Origin: Phycisphaerales bacterium
GTDB lineage: Bacteria; Planctomycetota; Phycisphaerae; UBA1845
NCBI GenBank assembly: GCA_020852275.1
Contig: JADZBE010000043.1
Coordinates: forward strand, 1-60,193
Direction of reading: 5' to 3'
DNA: 60,193 nucleotides
In this document: one piece after another, positions 1 to 7,783 of the stretch
Layout: every line of letters starts with the position of its first letter
Numbering within the stretch: the stretch's first letter is position 1
Made by a program: the position numbers and the translations under genes
The notes under the pieces: generated by a model
Told to the model about the DNA's origin: nothing
Databases searched by the model: none
Seen by the model: only the letters and a program-made list of their open reading frames with translations

Positions 1-2
1 AG

Positions 3-305
3 CGCCTCACCAACATGCGCTCCTCCGGCGCGGAGAAGCTCGTCGTCCTCAAGCCGCCGCGCATCCTCTCGCTGGAGCTGGCGCTGGAGTTCATCGACGA
101 AGACGAGTACGTCGAAGTCACGCCCGAGGCCATCCGCCTGCGCAAGAAGCTGCTGAAGGAGACCGACCGCAAACGCGCGGGAAGGGCGGAGAAGAGCAAC
201 CGGGTGGCATGCTTTCGCGGTACGCCGCGTAAGCATGTCTTTGGCGCGCCGATACGCACGCCCCAGCTCATTGCTTCGTCACTCGAGCGGAACCTTCCCC
301 CTTGA
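3..305 (+). CDS. typA: Translational GTPase TypA/BipA, C-terminal fragment
   Basis: Only the last 100 codons are present; the gene runs off the left edge and the frame is open from base 3. The segment matches the conserved C-terminus of TypA/BipA, a ribosome-associated GTPase of the elongation factor family: [15 protein letters not shown], then [20 protein letters not shown], then [18 protein letters not shown]. TypA normally ends just after this RKRAGR stretch. Here about 37 further residues follow. They are encoded by a dispersed palindromic repeat (202-238) and the DNA after it, so the native stop seems to have been lost and translation reads through the repeat. The stop TGA (303-305) overlaps the -35 box of the next gene. 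Identification is strong; whether the tail is harmless is unknown. Confidence 0.85.
   Translation, partial: RLTNMRSSGAEKLVVLKPPRILSLELALEFIDEDEYVEVTPEAIRLRKKLLKETDRKRAGRAEKSNRVACFRGTPRKHVFGAPIRTPQLIASSLERNLPP
202..238. repeat. Dispersed palindromic repeat A, copy 1
   Basis: Copy of a roughly 37-nt repeat whose arms read GGTGGCATGCT and AGCATG around a GTAC-containing centre. Other copies lie at 9831-9867, 9883-9919, 37825-37861 and 37866-37902. This copy lies inside the typA reading frame and supplies part of its unusual C-terminal tail. Confidence 0.75.
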
Positions 306-330
306 CATGCCTAGATACCCGATGTATGAT
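302..330 (+). promoter_or_regulatory. Sigma-70 promoter of the padR gene, near-leaderless
   Basis: Perfect TTGACA (-35, 302-307), a 17-bp spacer, and TATGAT (-10, 325-330). The ATG of padR is at 339, only 8 nt after the -10 box, so the expected transcript starts at or within a base or two of the start codon and carries no ribosome-binding site. An inverted repeat ATAC-N5-GTAT (315-327) overlaps the spacer and -10 box. It is a plausible autoregulatory operator, since PadR proteins commonly repress their own promoters (inference). Confidence 0.8.
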
Positions 331-338
331 ACCTCGTT

Positions 339-707
339 ATGCAAGGCAAGAAGCCGCCAACGCCGCCCGGACCCGACGCGCAGCTCCTCCGCGGAACGCT
401 GGACCTCGTCCTGCTTGAGACCCTCGCGCCGGGCGCGATGTACGGCTACCAGATCGTCAAGGCCGTCAACGCCCGCACCGCCGGGTTTTTCGAGCTGCGC
501 GAAGGAAGCCTCTATCCCGCGCTGCACCGGATGGAGAAGTCGCGTCTTCTCAAGGGCAAATGGGTAGAAACGGATGCAGGTCGGCGGCGCAAGTATTACG
601 AGGTTACGCCCAAAGGCGCCGCGGCGCTCGATCGCAAGCGGGGGACCTGGAAGGCGTTCAGCGCCGCGCTGCAACGGCTGGGGGAGCCGGATCATGCACA
701 AGCCTGA
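339..707 (+). CDS. PadR family transcriptional regulator
   Basis: A 122-residue PadR-type winged-helix repressor. The N-terminal wHTH core is clear: LLRGTLDLVLLETLA, then MYGYQIVKAV, the recognition part LREGSLYPALHRMEKSRLL, and a wing ending RRKYYEVTPKGAAAL. Family members are dimers that sense small molecules or membrane stress and usually repress a nearby transporter or membrane gene. The ATG is set by the promoter directly upstream, giving a leaderless mRNA. The next ATG (694) overlaps the 3' end, and the following ORF overlaps the cupredoxin start in turn, so the three may form one coupled unit. The usual HAAS-domain membrane partner of PadR is not recognisable here. Family assignment is secure; ligand and targets are unknown. 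Confidence 0.9.
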   Translation: MQGKKPPTPPGPDAQLLRGTLDLVLLETLAPGAMYGYQIVKAVNARTAGFFELREGSLYPALHRMEKSRLLKGKWVETDAGRRRKYYEVTPKGAAALDRKRGTWKAFSAALQRLGEPDHAQA

Positions 708-1095
708 ATCACCCGGTCAGCAAGGCGGCGCGAAACCGACTCCCGGCGGGTGCACGCCGGCGGAAGCTTCCGCGGCACAGGCGCCGGCTGAAGCTTCCGC
801 GGCACAGCGGCCTGCTGGAACTTCGCAGGCACACTCGCGGGCCAGATCTTCCGCTGCACCTGCACCCGCTGCACACGCTGAGGTCGCCGTTCACGCGGGC
901 CGGGCGAGATCCCTGAAACATCTCCCTGACCGTGCAGCAAAGGCCTTGGTCCCGTCGCGGGACGCTTGCGCGCAGGGGAGCGTGCCGGTGCATGGAATAA
1001 CCCAGCCTGCAACATGGTTCCCGTGGAAGTGCCGGCGCGGGACCGTCGGGGTCCGTGGCGCCCGAGATAGTCATGTCCGAGGAGAATCCCTGTGA
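694..1095 (+). CDS. Possible low-complexity ORF coupled to padR and cupredoxin
   Basis: Weakly supported 133-residue ORF. In its favour, its ATG overlaps the end of padR and its TGA shares a GTGA overlap with the cupredoxin start at 1092, as in a coupled operon. Against it, the product is Ala/Pro/Ser-rich with no recognisable domain. A degenerate 27-bp DNA repeat (about 762-880, four copies) encodes an in-frame nine-residue repeat of the type PAEASAAQA. It may be a remnant of the membrane gene that normally follows padR, expanded by repeat DNA, or it may be non-coding. Confidence 0.3.
   Translation: MHKPESPGQQGGAKPTPGGCTPAEASAAQAPAEASAAQRPAGTSQAHSRARSSAAPAPAAHAEVAVHAGRARSLKHLPDRAAKALVPSRDACAQGSVPVHGITQPATWFPWKCRRGTVGVRGARDSHVRGESL
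762..880. repeat. Degenerate 27-bp tandem repeat
   Basis: Four diverging copies of a unit containing AAGCTTCCGCGGCACAG. The unit length of 27 bp is a multiple of three, so any reading frame across it stays open; this weakens ORF length as evidence for a gene here. Confidence 0.6.
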
Positions 1096-1517
1096 CGCTG
1101 AAGCTTCGACCTCGGTGGATGGCCTGCCGCAGGTCCCTTTCCATCGCGGGATCAATCCTATTGATGGCGGTTGTGGGGATTTGCGGTTCATGCGCCGTCT
1201 CGCCGCCGCCCGCGGAAGAAGGCGTCACGGACGTCACGATCGAAAATTTCTCGTTCTCGCCCAAAACCGTCACCATCAAGCAGGGCGAGAGCGTTCGCTG
1301 GACGAACGCCGAAGGGGTCGGAATTCCGCACACGTCCACCAGCGGCAACCCGGAGGATGACGATGCCGGCGCGCTGTGGAATTCCGGCACGCTCCTGTCC
1401 GGGCAGTCCTTCACGCACCAGTTCGACGAGGTCGGCGAGTTCGAGTACTTCTGCGAGCCGCATCAGACGCAGGCGTCCATGCGCGACGCGCTGGTCATCG
1501 TGGAGGCGGCGGACTAG
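1092..1517 (+). CDS. Exported plastocyanin-like cupredoxin
   Basis: A 141-residue exported blue-copper domain protein. A hydrophobic N-terminal segment (about 18-34) leads into a Cys-containing stretch; the cysteines could serve as a relaxed lipobox, but the match is poor. The mature part begins VTIENFSFSPKTVTIKQGES, typical of plastocyanin-type cupredoxins. All four type 1 copper ligands are present: His80 (IPHTS), Cys121 and His124 (FCEPH) and Met130. The expected role is small soluble or anchored periplasmic electron transfer; partner unknown. The start is GTG at 1092 with a good GAGGAG site 7 nt upstream. Directly downstream are hairpin repeats rather than a gene. Confidence 0.85.
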   Translation: MTLKLRPRWMACRRSLSIAGSILLMAVVGICGSCAVSPPPAEEGVTDVTIENFSFSPKTVTIKQGESVRWTNAEGVGIPHTSTSGNPEDDDAGALWNSGTLLSGQSFTHQFDEVGEFEYFCEPHQTQASMRDALVIVEAAD

Positions 1518-1616
1518 GCAAGGACGCAGCACGATTCGCCCTGAACGGGTCGTGGCAGCCGTCGGGACAGGGATGGGCAACGTCGTCCCCACGGGAAGGT
1601 CGCCGCGCCGCGTCAG

Positions 1617-1710
1617 GAGTGGATACCCGCCTGCGCGGGAATGGCAGGGCTGGATTCCCGCCTGTGCGGGACTGACGGACTTGATTCCCGCCTGCGCGCC
1701 AAGGGAGGGA
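1617..1710. repeat. Cluster of TTCCCGCCTGCGCGGGAA-type hairpin repeats
   Basis: Three close copies of a short palindrome of the form CCCGCCTGCGCGGG, each able to form a tight hairpin, between the convergent cupredoxin and 1770-2423 genes. This is a repeat type widespread in bacteria. Its position between convergent 3' ends would suit transcription termination or mRNA 3'-end protection, although there is no U-tract. Confidence 0.7.
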
Positions 1711-1769
1711 TCCTCGTTTTGATGCTCACCATCGGCGAACCTTGGGAGCGTGCGCTTCGCGCCTCGCGC

Positions 1770-2423
1770 TCAGCGCATCACCCACTCGCGCCGCTGTCGC
1801 ACCGGGATCGCCAGCTTGCGGCTGTCCTGATCCCCCGGCAGCCGGTACACGATCGCCAGCGTCCTGCGCAGGATGAACGACTGCGGGTTCTCTTCCGAGT
1901 TGCCGCGCTTCGGGTCGTACGAAGGATTCGGCACGCGCCGAATCTCCCCGGAGAAGCCCGACGCGAACACGGTGAACTCATCCGCGGCGGGGTCGAGGCT
2001 GGCGAACACGGCCGCCGTGGTGCGTGAGTTGCTCGATCCTTGCAGCAGGGTCCCCGTCACCTTCGCCGGCGGCGCGAAAAACGGGTGCTCCTTCTCGTGC
2101 CGCGCCTTGATCGCGTCGTACACCGACGGATGCACATTGTCGCCGGCCTGCACCGTGGTCAGCGTGTCCGTCACGATCGACACGGACGGGAAGAAGCCCA
2201 CGTCCCGACCGGTGTTGTTAACGACCGTGTACAGGAGGTACCAGAAGGTCCGCGGCTCGGACTCGCCGGGCAGGGTCACCTCGATCCGCTGCGGATCGGA
2301 AAACGTCACGTCGAGCTGCCAGGAGGAACTGACCGGCGCGGGCATGGCCGAAGGAGACTGGGCCAAGCAGATGCCTCCCGAAGCCGCCACCCACAAACCG
2401 CACGCTGCCCATGACCTGATCAT
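1770..2423 (-). CDS. Secreted protein of unknown function
   Basis: A 217-residue protein with an N-terminal signal peptide (MIRSWAACGLWVAASGGICL, cleavage probably after LAQS). I do not recognise a named family. The mature part looks like a beta-rich domain: VTFSDPQRIEVTLPGES, then FWYLLYTVVNNTGRDVGFFP, with a late segment YRLPGDQDSRKLAIPVRQR. The pattern of a hydrophobic beta strand followed by NNTGRDV resembles secreted domains describing stress or ratio responses in planctomycetes, but that is only an impression. It is convergent with the cupredoxin gene and divergent from the zinc-ribbon gene at 2914. Confidence 0.7.
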   Translation of the reverse strand: MIRSWAACGLWVAASGGICLAQSPSAMPAPVSSSWQLDVTFSDPQRIEVTLPGESEPRTFWYLLYTVVNNTGRDVGFFPSVSIVTDTLTTVQAGDNVHPSVYDAIKARHEKEHPFFAPPAKVTGTLLQGSSNSRTTAAVFASLDPAADEFTVFASGFSGEIRRVPNPSYDPKRGNSEENPQSFILRRTLAIVYRLPGDQDSRKLAIPVRQRREWVMR

Positions 2424-2913
2424 TCATTTCATCCTAGCGATCGGGGCAGCGCTGTCAAAACCCGTCGGAAAGGGCCATCGGTCAGCGCCAACCGACCCGT
2501 GGATCTGCTGGTGGAAACTCGGAGGGGAGGGGTTCGCGGTTGCAGACCCGGGAGACCTGCAACCATGCGGGCTTTCTGCCACTCCCCGCGGCCCGGCGGG
2601 TACGCCAGACCGTGACACCCCAGCGTCGGCTGGCATGGCCACCCAACGGCGGGTGGCATGGCCACCCAACGGCGGGTGGCATGGCCTACGGTACTCCGTT
2701 GGCCATGCTCTTGCCCGCCTCGCCACGGCTTGGCGAGCACGCCAGACCGTGCCACGCGCTGTCTAGCCAACCCCCGCGCGTTCCCGTCCTCCGCGTTGTC
2801 CCGAACTTCGCGGACGCCTAAGATTCGCGTGGGAGGACGCCCGATGAGCAGGATCGGGGCGGGCGGCCCGCACGGGACCTTCCGGCGGTGCGGGATTCAG
2901 TCAGGGCGAAGAC
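2424..2913. other. Intergenic region with repeat-derived palindromes
   Basis: No gene is supported. At about 2630-2760 there are three near-identical direct repeats built on GGGTGGCATGGCCACCCAAC, related to the arms of repeat A, followed by a CTTGGCGAGCACGCCAG-type segment. The rest should hold the divergent promoters for 1770-2423 and 2914-3912, but I see no convincing pair of boxes. Confidence 0.6.
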
Positions 2914-3912
2914 ATGCACTCACGGGAACAAGTGGGCTTCGGGGCGGATGTGACGCCGGCGCCGGACATGCCGCCGGGCGACCATCCTTTGGAAGTCGCC
3001 GCCCGGAAGGGGATCGGCCCGCTCAGCCCCGCCGGCAGCTCGGTCTGGCACGGACAGTGCGAGCCGTGCGTCTCCTGCGGTCAGCTCGTCACGCGAGGTT
3101 CCCACGAGTGCGACAGTTGCGGTCAGGACCTCAGCCCGCAGATGCGCCGCAAGATGGGGGAGGCGGCCGGGCCGTGGTTTGTTTTCGAGCATGTCCGCCC
3201 GTTTCCCGGCATCTCCTTCGAGCGGCTGGTGCGCCAGATCCGCAAGGGCGTCGTGACGGCCACGTCGATCGTTCGCGGACCCACGACGCAGTATCAGTGG
3301 CACTTCGCCGGCGAGACGCCCGCGCTCGCCCGGTATCTGGGCATCTGCTGGCACTGCGGCGAGACCGTGTCGCCCGCGGAGACCTACTGTCACGCCTGCC
3401 TGACGCACATGGATGGAACGCCGCAGGCGCAGCCGCTGACGGAGACGGCCGTCGCGGCCATGCACCTGCCGCCGCCGGAGACGAAACCGGGCGTTTTGCG
3501 GGCGGTGGCCGCCGTCGGCGCGGACGGAATCGGCGCCGCGTCGGGAGCCCGCGCCCTGACCGCGCCGCGCGTGACCGAACCGGTTGGCCGCATGTCCGCG
3601 GCCGCACCCCCAGCTCCCCAGCGCCCCGCATCGCCTGTTCGCTCTGCTGCGGTCCCTTCTCCGGAAGCACTGACGGAGGAATTACGCGCGCTCACGGCCG
3701 TGCTGGAGGAGGCCGAGAACCTGGGACCGGAGCCGGTGGTTGATGAGCCGGCGCGCATCGCGGGCATCCGCGCGACGTGGCTGATCGGCATTGTCTTCGT
3801 GATTCTGTTCGGGGCCTTGATCGGCGTCATCAAGCTGCGCGAACGTCAACATTCCAGCGCGCCGCCGCAGACCGAGCCGCCCGCGGCCACGCGCGTTCTG
3901 CCGGCGCCGTAA
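2914..3912 (+). CDS. Zinc-ribbon membrane protein with GYF_2-like domain
   Basis: A 332-residue protein of unknown function. It has two CxxC pairs near residues 50-70 (CVSCG, then CDSCG). A domain of about 60 residues follows (WFVFEHVRPFPGISFERLVR, then TQYQWHFAGETPALARYLG) that resembles the GYF_2 type found in bacterial membrane proteins. A further CxxC...CxxC ribbon follows (CWHCGETVSPAETYCHACL). A long Ala/Pro-rich linker leads to one transmembrane helix near the C-terminus (TWLIGIVFVILFGALIGVI) and a short tail. This suggests a tail-anchored protein with cytosolic zinc ribbons and a peptide-binding module. The ATG at 2914 is used because the ribbons follow directly. Confidence 0.75.
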   Translation: MHSREQVGFGADVTPAPDMPPGDHPLEVAARKGIGPLSPAGSSVWHGQCEPCVSCGQLVTRGSHECDSCGQDLSPQMRRKMGEAAGPWFVFEHVRPFPGISFERLVRQIRKGVVTATSIVRGPTTQYQWHFAGETPALARYLGICWHCGETVSPAETYCHACLTHMDGTPQAQPLTETAVAAMHLPPPETKPGVLRAVAAVGADGIGAASGARALTAPRVTEPVGRMSAAAPPAPQRPASPVRSAAVPSPEALTEELRALTAVLEEAENLGPEPVVDEPARIAGIRATWLIGIVFVILFGALIGVIKLRERQHSSAPPQTEPPAATRVLPAP

Positions 3913-3940
3913 CCCCCCGCGGCGGAAGCCATTCTCGATC

Positions 3941-3973
3941 GGGGCACCGGCTTTCCAGCCGGTGATGCTCGGA
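3941..3973. repeat. Dispersed repeat B, GGCACCGGCTTTCCAGCCGGTG type
   Basis: Palindrome CACCGGCTTTCCAGCCGGTG; a near-identical copy with the same flanks is at 32610-32641. It belongs to a family whose other orientation reads GGTTGGAAACCGGTGCC (5213-5265, 26231-26335). Confidence 0.75.
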
Positions 3974-4045
3974 GGGGGTCGGCGAATTGCGGGGCTGGAA
4001 GGCGTTTCCGGCGTGCTTTCACGACCGACAGGCGGGCGTGGGCGC

Positions 4046-5146
4046 CTACTTCAGCAGGATCTCCCGCGCCGCCGCCGTGGCCTCGTCCATCGCATCCGTG
4101 ATCTGATCGAACGTCAGCTTCGTCTCCGGCGGCATCTCCATGCTCAGCTCACTGCGCAGCGCCTCGCGCACGGGGATGTTGCGCGAATCACTGCGGGCGA
4201 GCATGCGCTCCACGTCCGCGGAGGCTAGAAAGTCGTAAAGCCGCCGCGCCCGGTCGCCTCGCGCTGCCCCGCCTCGCGCGGCATCGCCCCGCGCCGGATC
4301 ACCCTGCCCCCCCCCCGCTATCAGCGCCACCGTATTGGGAATCACCACGGTTCCGCCGTCGCCCATGTCCGGGAAGCACATTTCGATCCGCGGATGCTGC
4401 TTTCGCGCCACAATCACGTCATCCGTGTCGGTCATGCATGCGCCGCGGTCCCCGCCCGCCACCGCACGAACGGCCGCGCTGTTGCCGTCCACCACCGCCG
4501 CGCCGTGGTCCGCCAGAAACTGCAGGAACGCTCGCGCCCGCGGAGGCCCCCACAGCGCGAACATCGCCGCCACATGCCCCCGCGTGGTGCCGAACAGGGG
4601 ATTCGCCAGCGCCAGCCTCGGCGCCCAGAACGGATCGGCGAGCGATTCCCACGTCTGCGGCTCGTCCACGTCCGGACCCAGCAGCGCCGGGTCGTACGCC
4701 AGCACACGCGCCCGCGCGCCGAACGCCGTCCAGCGATGCTCGGAATCCTTGTATCGCGAAGGAATGTCCGCGGCGGCGGGCGAGTCGTACGCGACCAGAC
4801 GCCCGCGCCGCGCCAGCAGGATCGTGTTGAAAATCTCGCCGGACCAGAAGACGTCCGCGCCGGGCCTGCCCGCTTCGTCGAGAATGCGCTGCACCAGCCC
4901 GGTGGTCTTGGCCGCTTCCGTGTCGAAGATCACGCGGACCTTCTCACCGGTCCGCCGTTCGTATTCCGCCAGCACCTCGCGCGCGAACTCGGCGTCCACG
5001 CTGCAATACAGGAGCACGCCCTCATCCGAGGGTTGCCCGCCGCGACGGCAGCCCGACTCGATCAGCAGCAGTCCGGCCGCGCAGGAGCACACGCACAGAC
5101 CCAGCCACCAAGCAGAGCGTGAACGGTTGGGCCCGTTGGGTCGCAT
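4046..5146 (-). CDS. ABC transporter substrate-binding lipoprotein, Fe(III)-type
   Basis: A 366-residue extracellular solute-binding protein resembling FbpA/FutA iron-binding proteins: LLYCSVDAEFAREVLAEYER, then TGEKVRVIFDTEA, then PGADVFWSGEIFNTILLARR, and a late NPLFGTTRGHVAAMFALWG. The N-terminus is a lipoprotein signal (LGLCVCSCAAGLLLIESGC). The open frame extends 49 codons further upstream, but that part is translated repeat B (it reads GTGFQPVAVAQVSNLC), so the ATG at 5146 is taken as the start. A Gly/Arg/Ala-rich insertion (AARGGAARGDRARR) sits near residue 305. No permease or ATPase gene is adjacent, so it works with components encoded elsewhere or has another ligand. feoAB lies in the same window, but a functional link is only inference. 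Confidence 0.8.
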   Translation of the reverse strand: MRPNGPNRSRSAWWLGLCVCSCAAGLLLIESGCRRGGQPSDEGVLLYCSVDAEFAREVLAEYERRTGEKVRVIFDTEAAKTTGLVQRILDEAGRPGADVFWSGEIFNTILLARRGRLVAYDSPAAADIPSRYKDSEHRWTAFGARARVLAYDPALLGPDVDEPQTWESLADPFWAPRLALANPLFGTTRGHVAAMFALWGPPRARAFLQFLADHGAAVVDGNSAAVRAVAGGDRGACMTDTDDVIVARKQHPRIEMCFPDMGDGGTVVIPNTVALIAGGGQGDPARGDAARGGAARGDRARRLYDFLASADVERMLARSDSRNIPVREALRSELSMEMPPETKLTFDQITDAMDEATAAAREILLK

Positions 5147-5212
5147 GGATCGGATCGCGGGGCGAGAAAACTGCACAAAAGTGTTGCCTCTTTGAGAGAT
5201 TGTGCAACCGAT

Positions 5213-5265
5213 GCACAGGTTGGAAACTTGTGCTACAGCCACCGGTTGGAAACCGGTGCCACACA
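5213..5265. repeat. Dispersed repeat B, two tandem copies
   Basis: Two adjacent palindromic units, CACAGGTTGGAAACTTGTGC and CACCGGTTGGAAACCGGTGC, immediately upstream of the binding-protein gene. Translating them inflates the apparent N-terminus of that ORF. Confidence 0.8.
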
Positions 5266-5392
5266 GGGCAGGGGATGCCGACGGCGACGTCAAGGCGTCT
5301 TGTCAGTTCTCGGCGCGCCCGCCACAGTCGCCTCGGCCCTCGTCCGACGGCTCTGACTTCGATTGGGCACCGGACGACTGACCGTCCGGAGA

Positions 5393-7306
5393 CTACTTGC
5401 CGTCCCCCGCCGGCTTGCCTTCCGCTGCCGGCTTGCCGTCCCCCGCCGACTTGCCGTCCCCGGTCGGCTTGCCTTCCGCTGCCGGCTTGCCGTCCCCCGC
5501 CGCCTCGCCGTCGGGTCTGCTTTCCCCGTCGGATTCAGGTTCGCCTTCCGCCGGCGCGGGCTTCTTCCCTTCCAGCGCCTTCTGCACGGTGGAGAAGAAC
5601 GACTTCACGGACTTCTGGTACTGCCGCGGGATGCGGTCGCGTGTGACCGAGTCGGTCGCTTCGCGCTCTTCGGCGCTGACGATCTCCACAAGCTGCTTGG
5701 ACGCCTGCCCCTTCTCCTGCTCGCCGTCGATGAGGAACTGCCCAATGATGGCGCCTTGGCGCGTTTCGACCTTCTGGCGCTCGACCTTGAAGGCGACGTT
5801 CGTCTGCTGCTCCGGCGCCAGCCCGCCGCGCCCTTGTCCCGGCTGCTGCCCCATTCCGCTGCCACTGCCTGGTTGATTGGGTTGGCCCTGACCAGAGCCG
5901 CCGCAACCCTTTCACGTCCCGCCCGGCTTCTGGCCGGTTCCCTGACAGTCCGGGCAGGGCTGCATCCCGCTCTTGGCGTTGTTCAGATCGGACAGCGTCG
6001 AGTTGAGCTGGTCCATCTCGCTTTGCATCTGCTCGAGCTGGCTGAGCTGGTCGCTCGCCTGCGAAAGACCCGCCGCCGCCTGCTGCGCCTGACCCGGCGA
6101 GTTGCACTGCGACGCCTGCTTCATCGCCTGCGAAAGCTGCTTGGCCATCTGGCTGGCGCTCTGCTGTTTCTGCAACTGCTGCGCCAACTGCTGAATCTGC
6201 TGCTGGTTCAGTCCCTGCTCCTGGAGCGCCTTCTGCACCTGCTCGAGGTCCTGCTTGCTGAGGTTCTCCAGCATGCGCTTCACGTCCTCGGGCTTGATGC
6301 CCGCCTGCGCGAGCTTCTGCTGGAGTTCCTTGTTTTCCGCCGCGGCCTCGATCTGCTTGGACAAGTCCTCAAGCTGCTTGCTGAGCTTGTCCGCCATCTC
6401 CTTATCTTCGTCCTGCTTAAGCGTGGCGAGCTGCTCCTGGAGCTGCTTGATTTCCTCCTGCGCCTGCTTGAAGTCGCCTTCGGACAACGACTTGGTCAGC
6501 TTCTGCGCCGCCGTGTCCGTTTCCTGCGGAACCTTCAGCCCGCGCAGCATCCGCTGCAGCTCGTTGGCCTTGTCGTAATTCGGGTCGTTGAGCTTGTCCT
6601 TCACCGCGTCGGCGAGGCTGTCGATCTTCTTCAGCGCCTCGTGGCGGATGGCGTCGGGCTTCTCCAGCGGCGCGGAAGGCTCCTCCGCCAGGCGCTTGAG
6701 GTCTTCCTTCATGTCCTCCAGCGCGGGGTTTCCCTCCGCCTTCTTGATGATGTCCTGGAACTGCTTCTTGACCGTGGTCTTGACCTGCTCGACCTGCGCG
6801 GTCTGCATCATGCTCTGCTTCTTCTCCTCGCCGGAGAGGAACCCCGGCGGCAGGAGCAGGCACAGCGCGGCCGCCAGCAGCGAGACGCCCGCGTAGTTGA
6901 GCGGTCGGGGATACGCGAGGCGGATGTGCTGCCGCGCCGAAAGCCCGGAGCTGAGGCGCTCCGCGTCCGCGACCACCGCCTGCGCAAAGGGGTCATCCGA
7001 TGAGAGACAGAAGAAGCTGCTGCTGAGCCGCTCGCGCAGCCCCGCCGCCTCATCGAGCCGCGCGGCGGCCAGCGAGAGACTGACCCGCTCTGCCAGCGAC
7101 CAGATCAGCGACGCCGTCAGCGCGACGCACAGCAGAATCAGCGCCGACTCCCGAAGGGGAATCCAGAGCTGCGTCGCCCGCTGCGTTACCGTCAGCATCG
7201 CCAGCGCCGCGCCGCCCAGCGCCACGCACCACGACAGCCGGTTCAGCCAGCCGTTCATCCACAGCCGGCCCCGGGCCTCGTGAACCTGTCTATCCCATTG
7301 CGTCAT
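5393..7306 (-). CDS. Coiled-coil membrane protein interrupted by one in-frame TGA
   Basis: One 637-codon reading frame broken only by TGA at 5914-5912 (codon 465). Residues 1-464 contain two membrane segments (about 25-75), a third near 145, then a very long Gln/Lys/Glu-rich coiled coil (about 160-440). A zinc-ribbon start follows, CPDCQGTGQKPGGT (Cys451, Cys454). After the TGA the same frame continues KGCGGSGQGQ, then a conserved-looking C-terminal domain (NVAFKVERQKVETRQGAIIG, later RDRIPRQYQKSVKSFFSTV) and 12-residue Lys/Pro/Gly repeats. The TGA sits where a CxxC...CxxC ribbon needs its third Cys, giving CxxC-X10-(TGA)xxC. The options are a nonsense mutation or sequencing error (TGC to TGA), or selenocysteine; a hairpin with a GGUC loop follows the TGA. 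ATG 7306 has a GGAGGG sequence close upstream. Similar proteins in planctomycetes accompany MoxR/VWA operons (family impression); none is adjacent here. Confidence 0.75.
5396..5530 (-). repeat. Tandem repeat encoding a Gly-Asp-Gly-Lys-Pro tail
   Basis: Degenerate 18-bp units encode the C-terminal tail of the interrupted coiled-coil protein as alternating GDGKPAAEGKP and GDGKSAGDGKP segments. It is low-complexity and hydrophilic, probably disordered. Confidence 0.7.
5879..5914 (-). promoter_or_regulatory. Hairpin directly after the in-frame TGA, possible SECIS-like element
   Basis: On the minus strand, two nt after the TGA, GGGUU pairs with AACCC (5 bp). A 5-nt bulge follows, then GGCUCU pairs with AGGGCC (6 bp, one G-U), closing a GGUC tetraloop that begins 18 nt after the TGA. 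Bacterial SECIS elements are loosely defined as a hairpin with a G in the first two loop positions about 16-37 nt from the UGA, so the geometry fits. In GC-rich coding DNA such hairpins also arise by chance. Confidence 0.3.
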
Positions 7307-7783
7307 CGCCCGCCCTCCCGGTCCGCGCTCCGCCGGGGCGCGGCACCCATCCAAGAGAGTCTTCGACCGACGGACCCGATTATCTTACTCATCGGCGCGC
7401 CGGCGGACAATTCCAATGCCTCCGGCGCAGCCTCATACGGGAATGACGGTCGAGCCGACGTTCCGCTAGCGCCCCTGCCTGCGCCCTGCACGCGGGGAAC
7501 AGGGCTTGCCTCACCTAGGCCTTTTCCGGCCCCGGATACTCGGGCTTACAATTTCGTGCCGTGCAAGAGAGGACATTCCAAAGCCGTCGCGCCAGCGAGG
7601 GCAAGCCGGATGCTTGAGCCGCGGGGACGATCCGCCCTCGCCGGCGCCCCGGGTTCGCAGCGGGGGCGGGCCCGCTTGCGGGTGCATCAACCAGCTCGGT
7701 TGCCCCAGCGCCCGCGCGGAGAATGCTGATATACTTGGGCGCGTGCGGCACGCACCGTCGCCTGACCCTTGGATTGGTTCATC
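7307..7783. other. Intergenic region between divergent genes
   Basis: No gene is supported. It should carry the divergent promoters of the coiled-coil gene and the thioredoxin-fusion gene. I see no convincing -35/-10 pair and no strong repeat. Confidence 0.5.

Noticed and set aside
692..1414. A 240-codon minus-strand frame opposite the padR-cupredoxin region
   Set aside because: The cupredoxin on the plus strand has all copper ligands, so this overlapping frame is not needed, and it has no domain.
5147..5293. 49 additional codons at the front of the substrate-binding protein
   Set aside because: They translate repeat B (GTGFQPVA-like) and would place the lipoprotein signal deep inside the protein.
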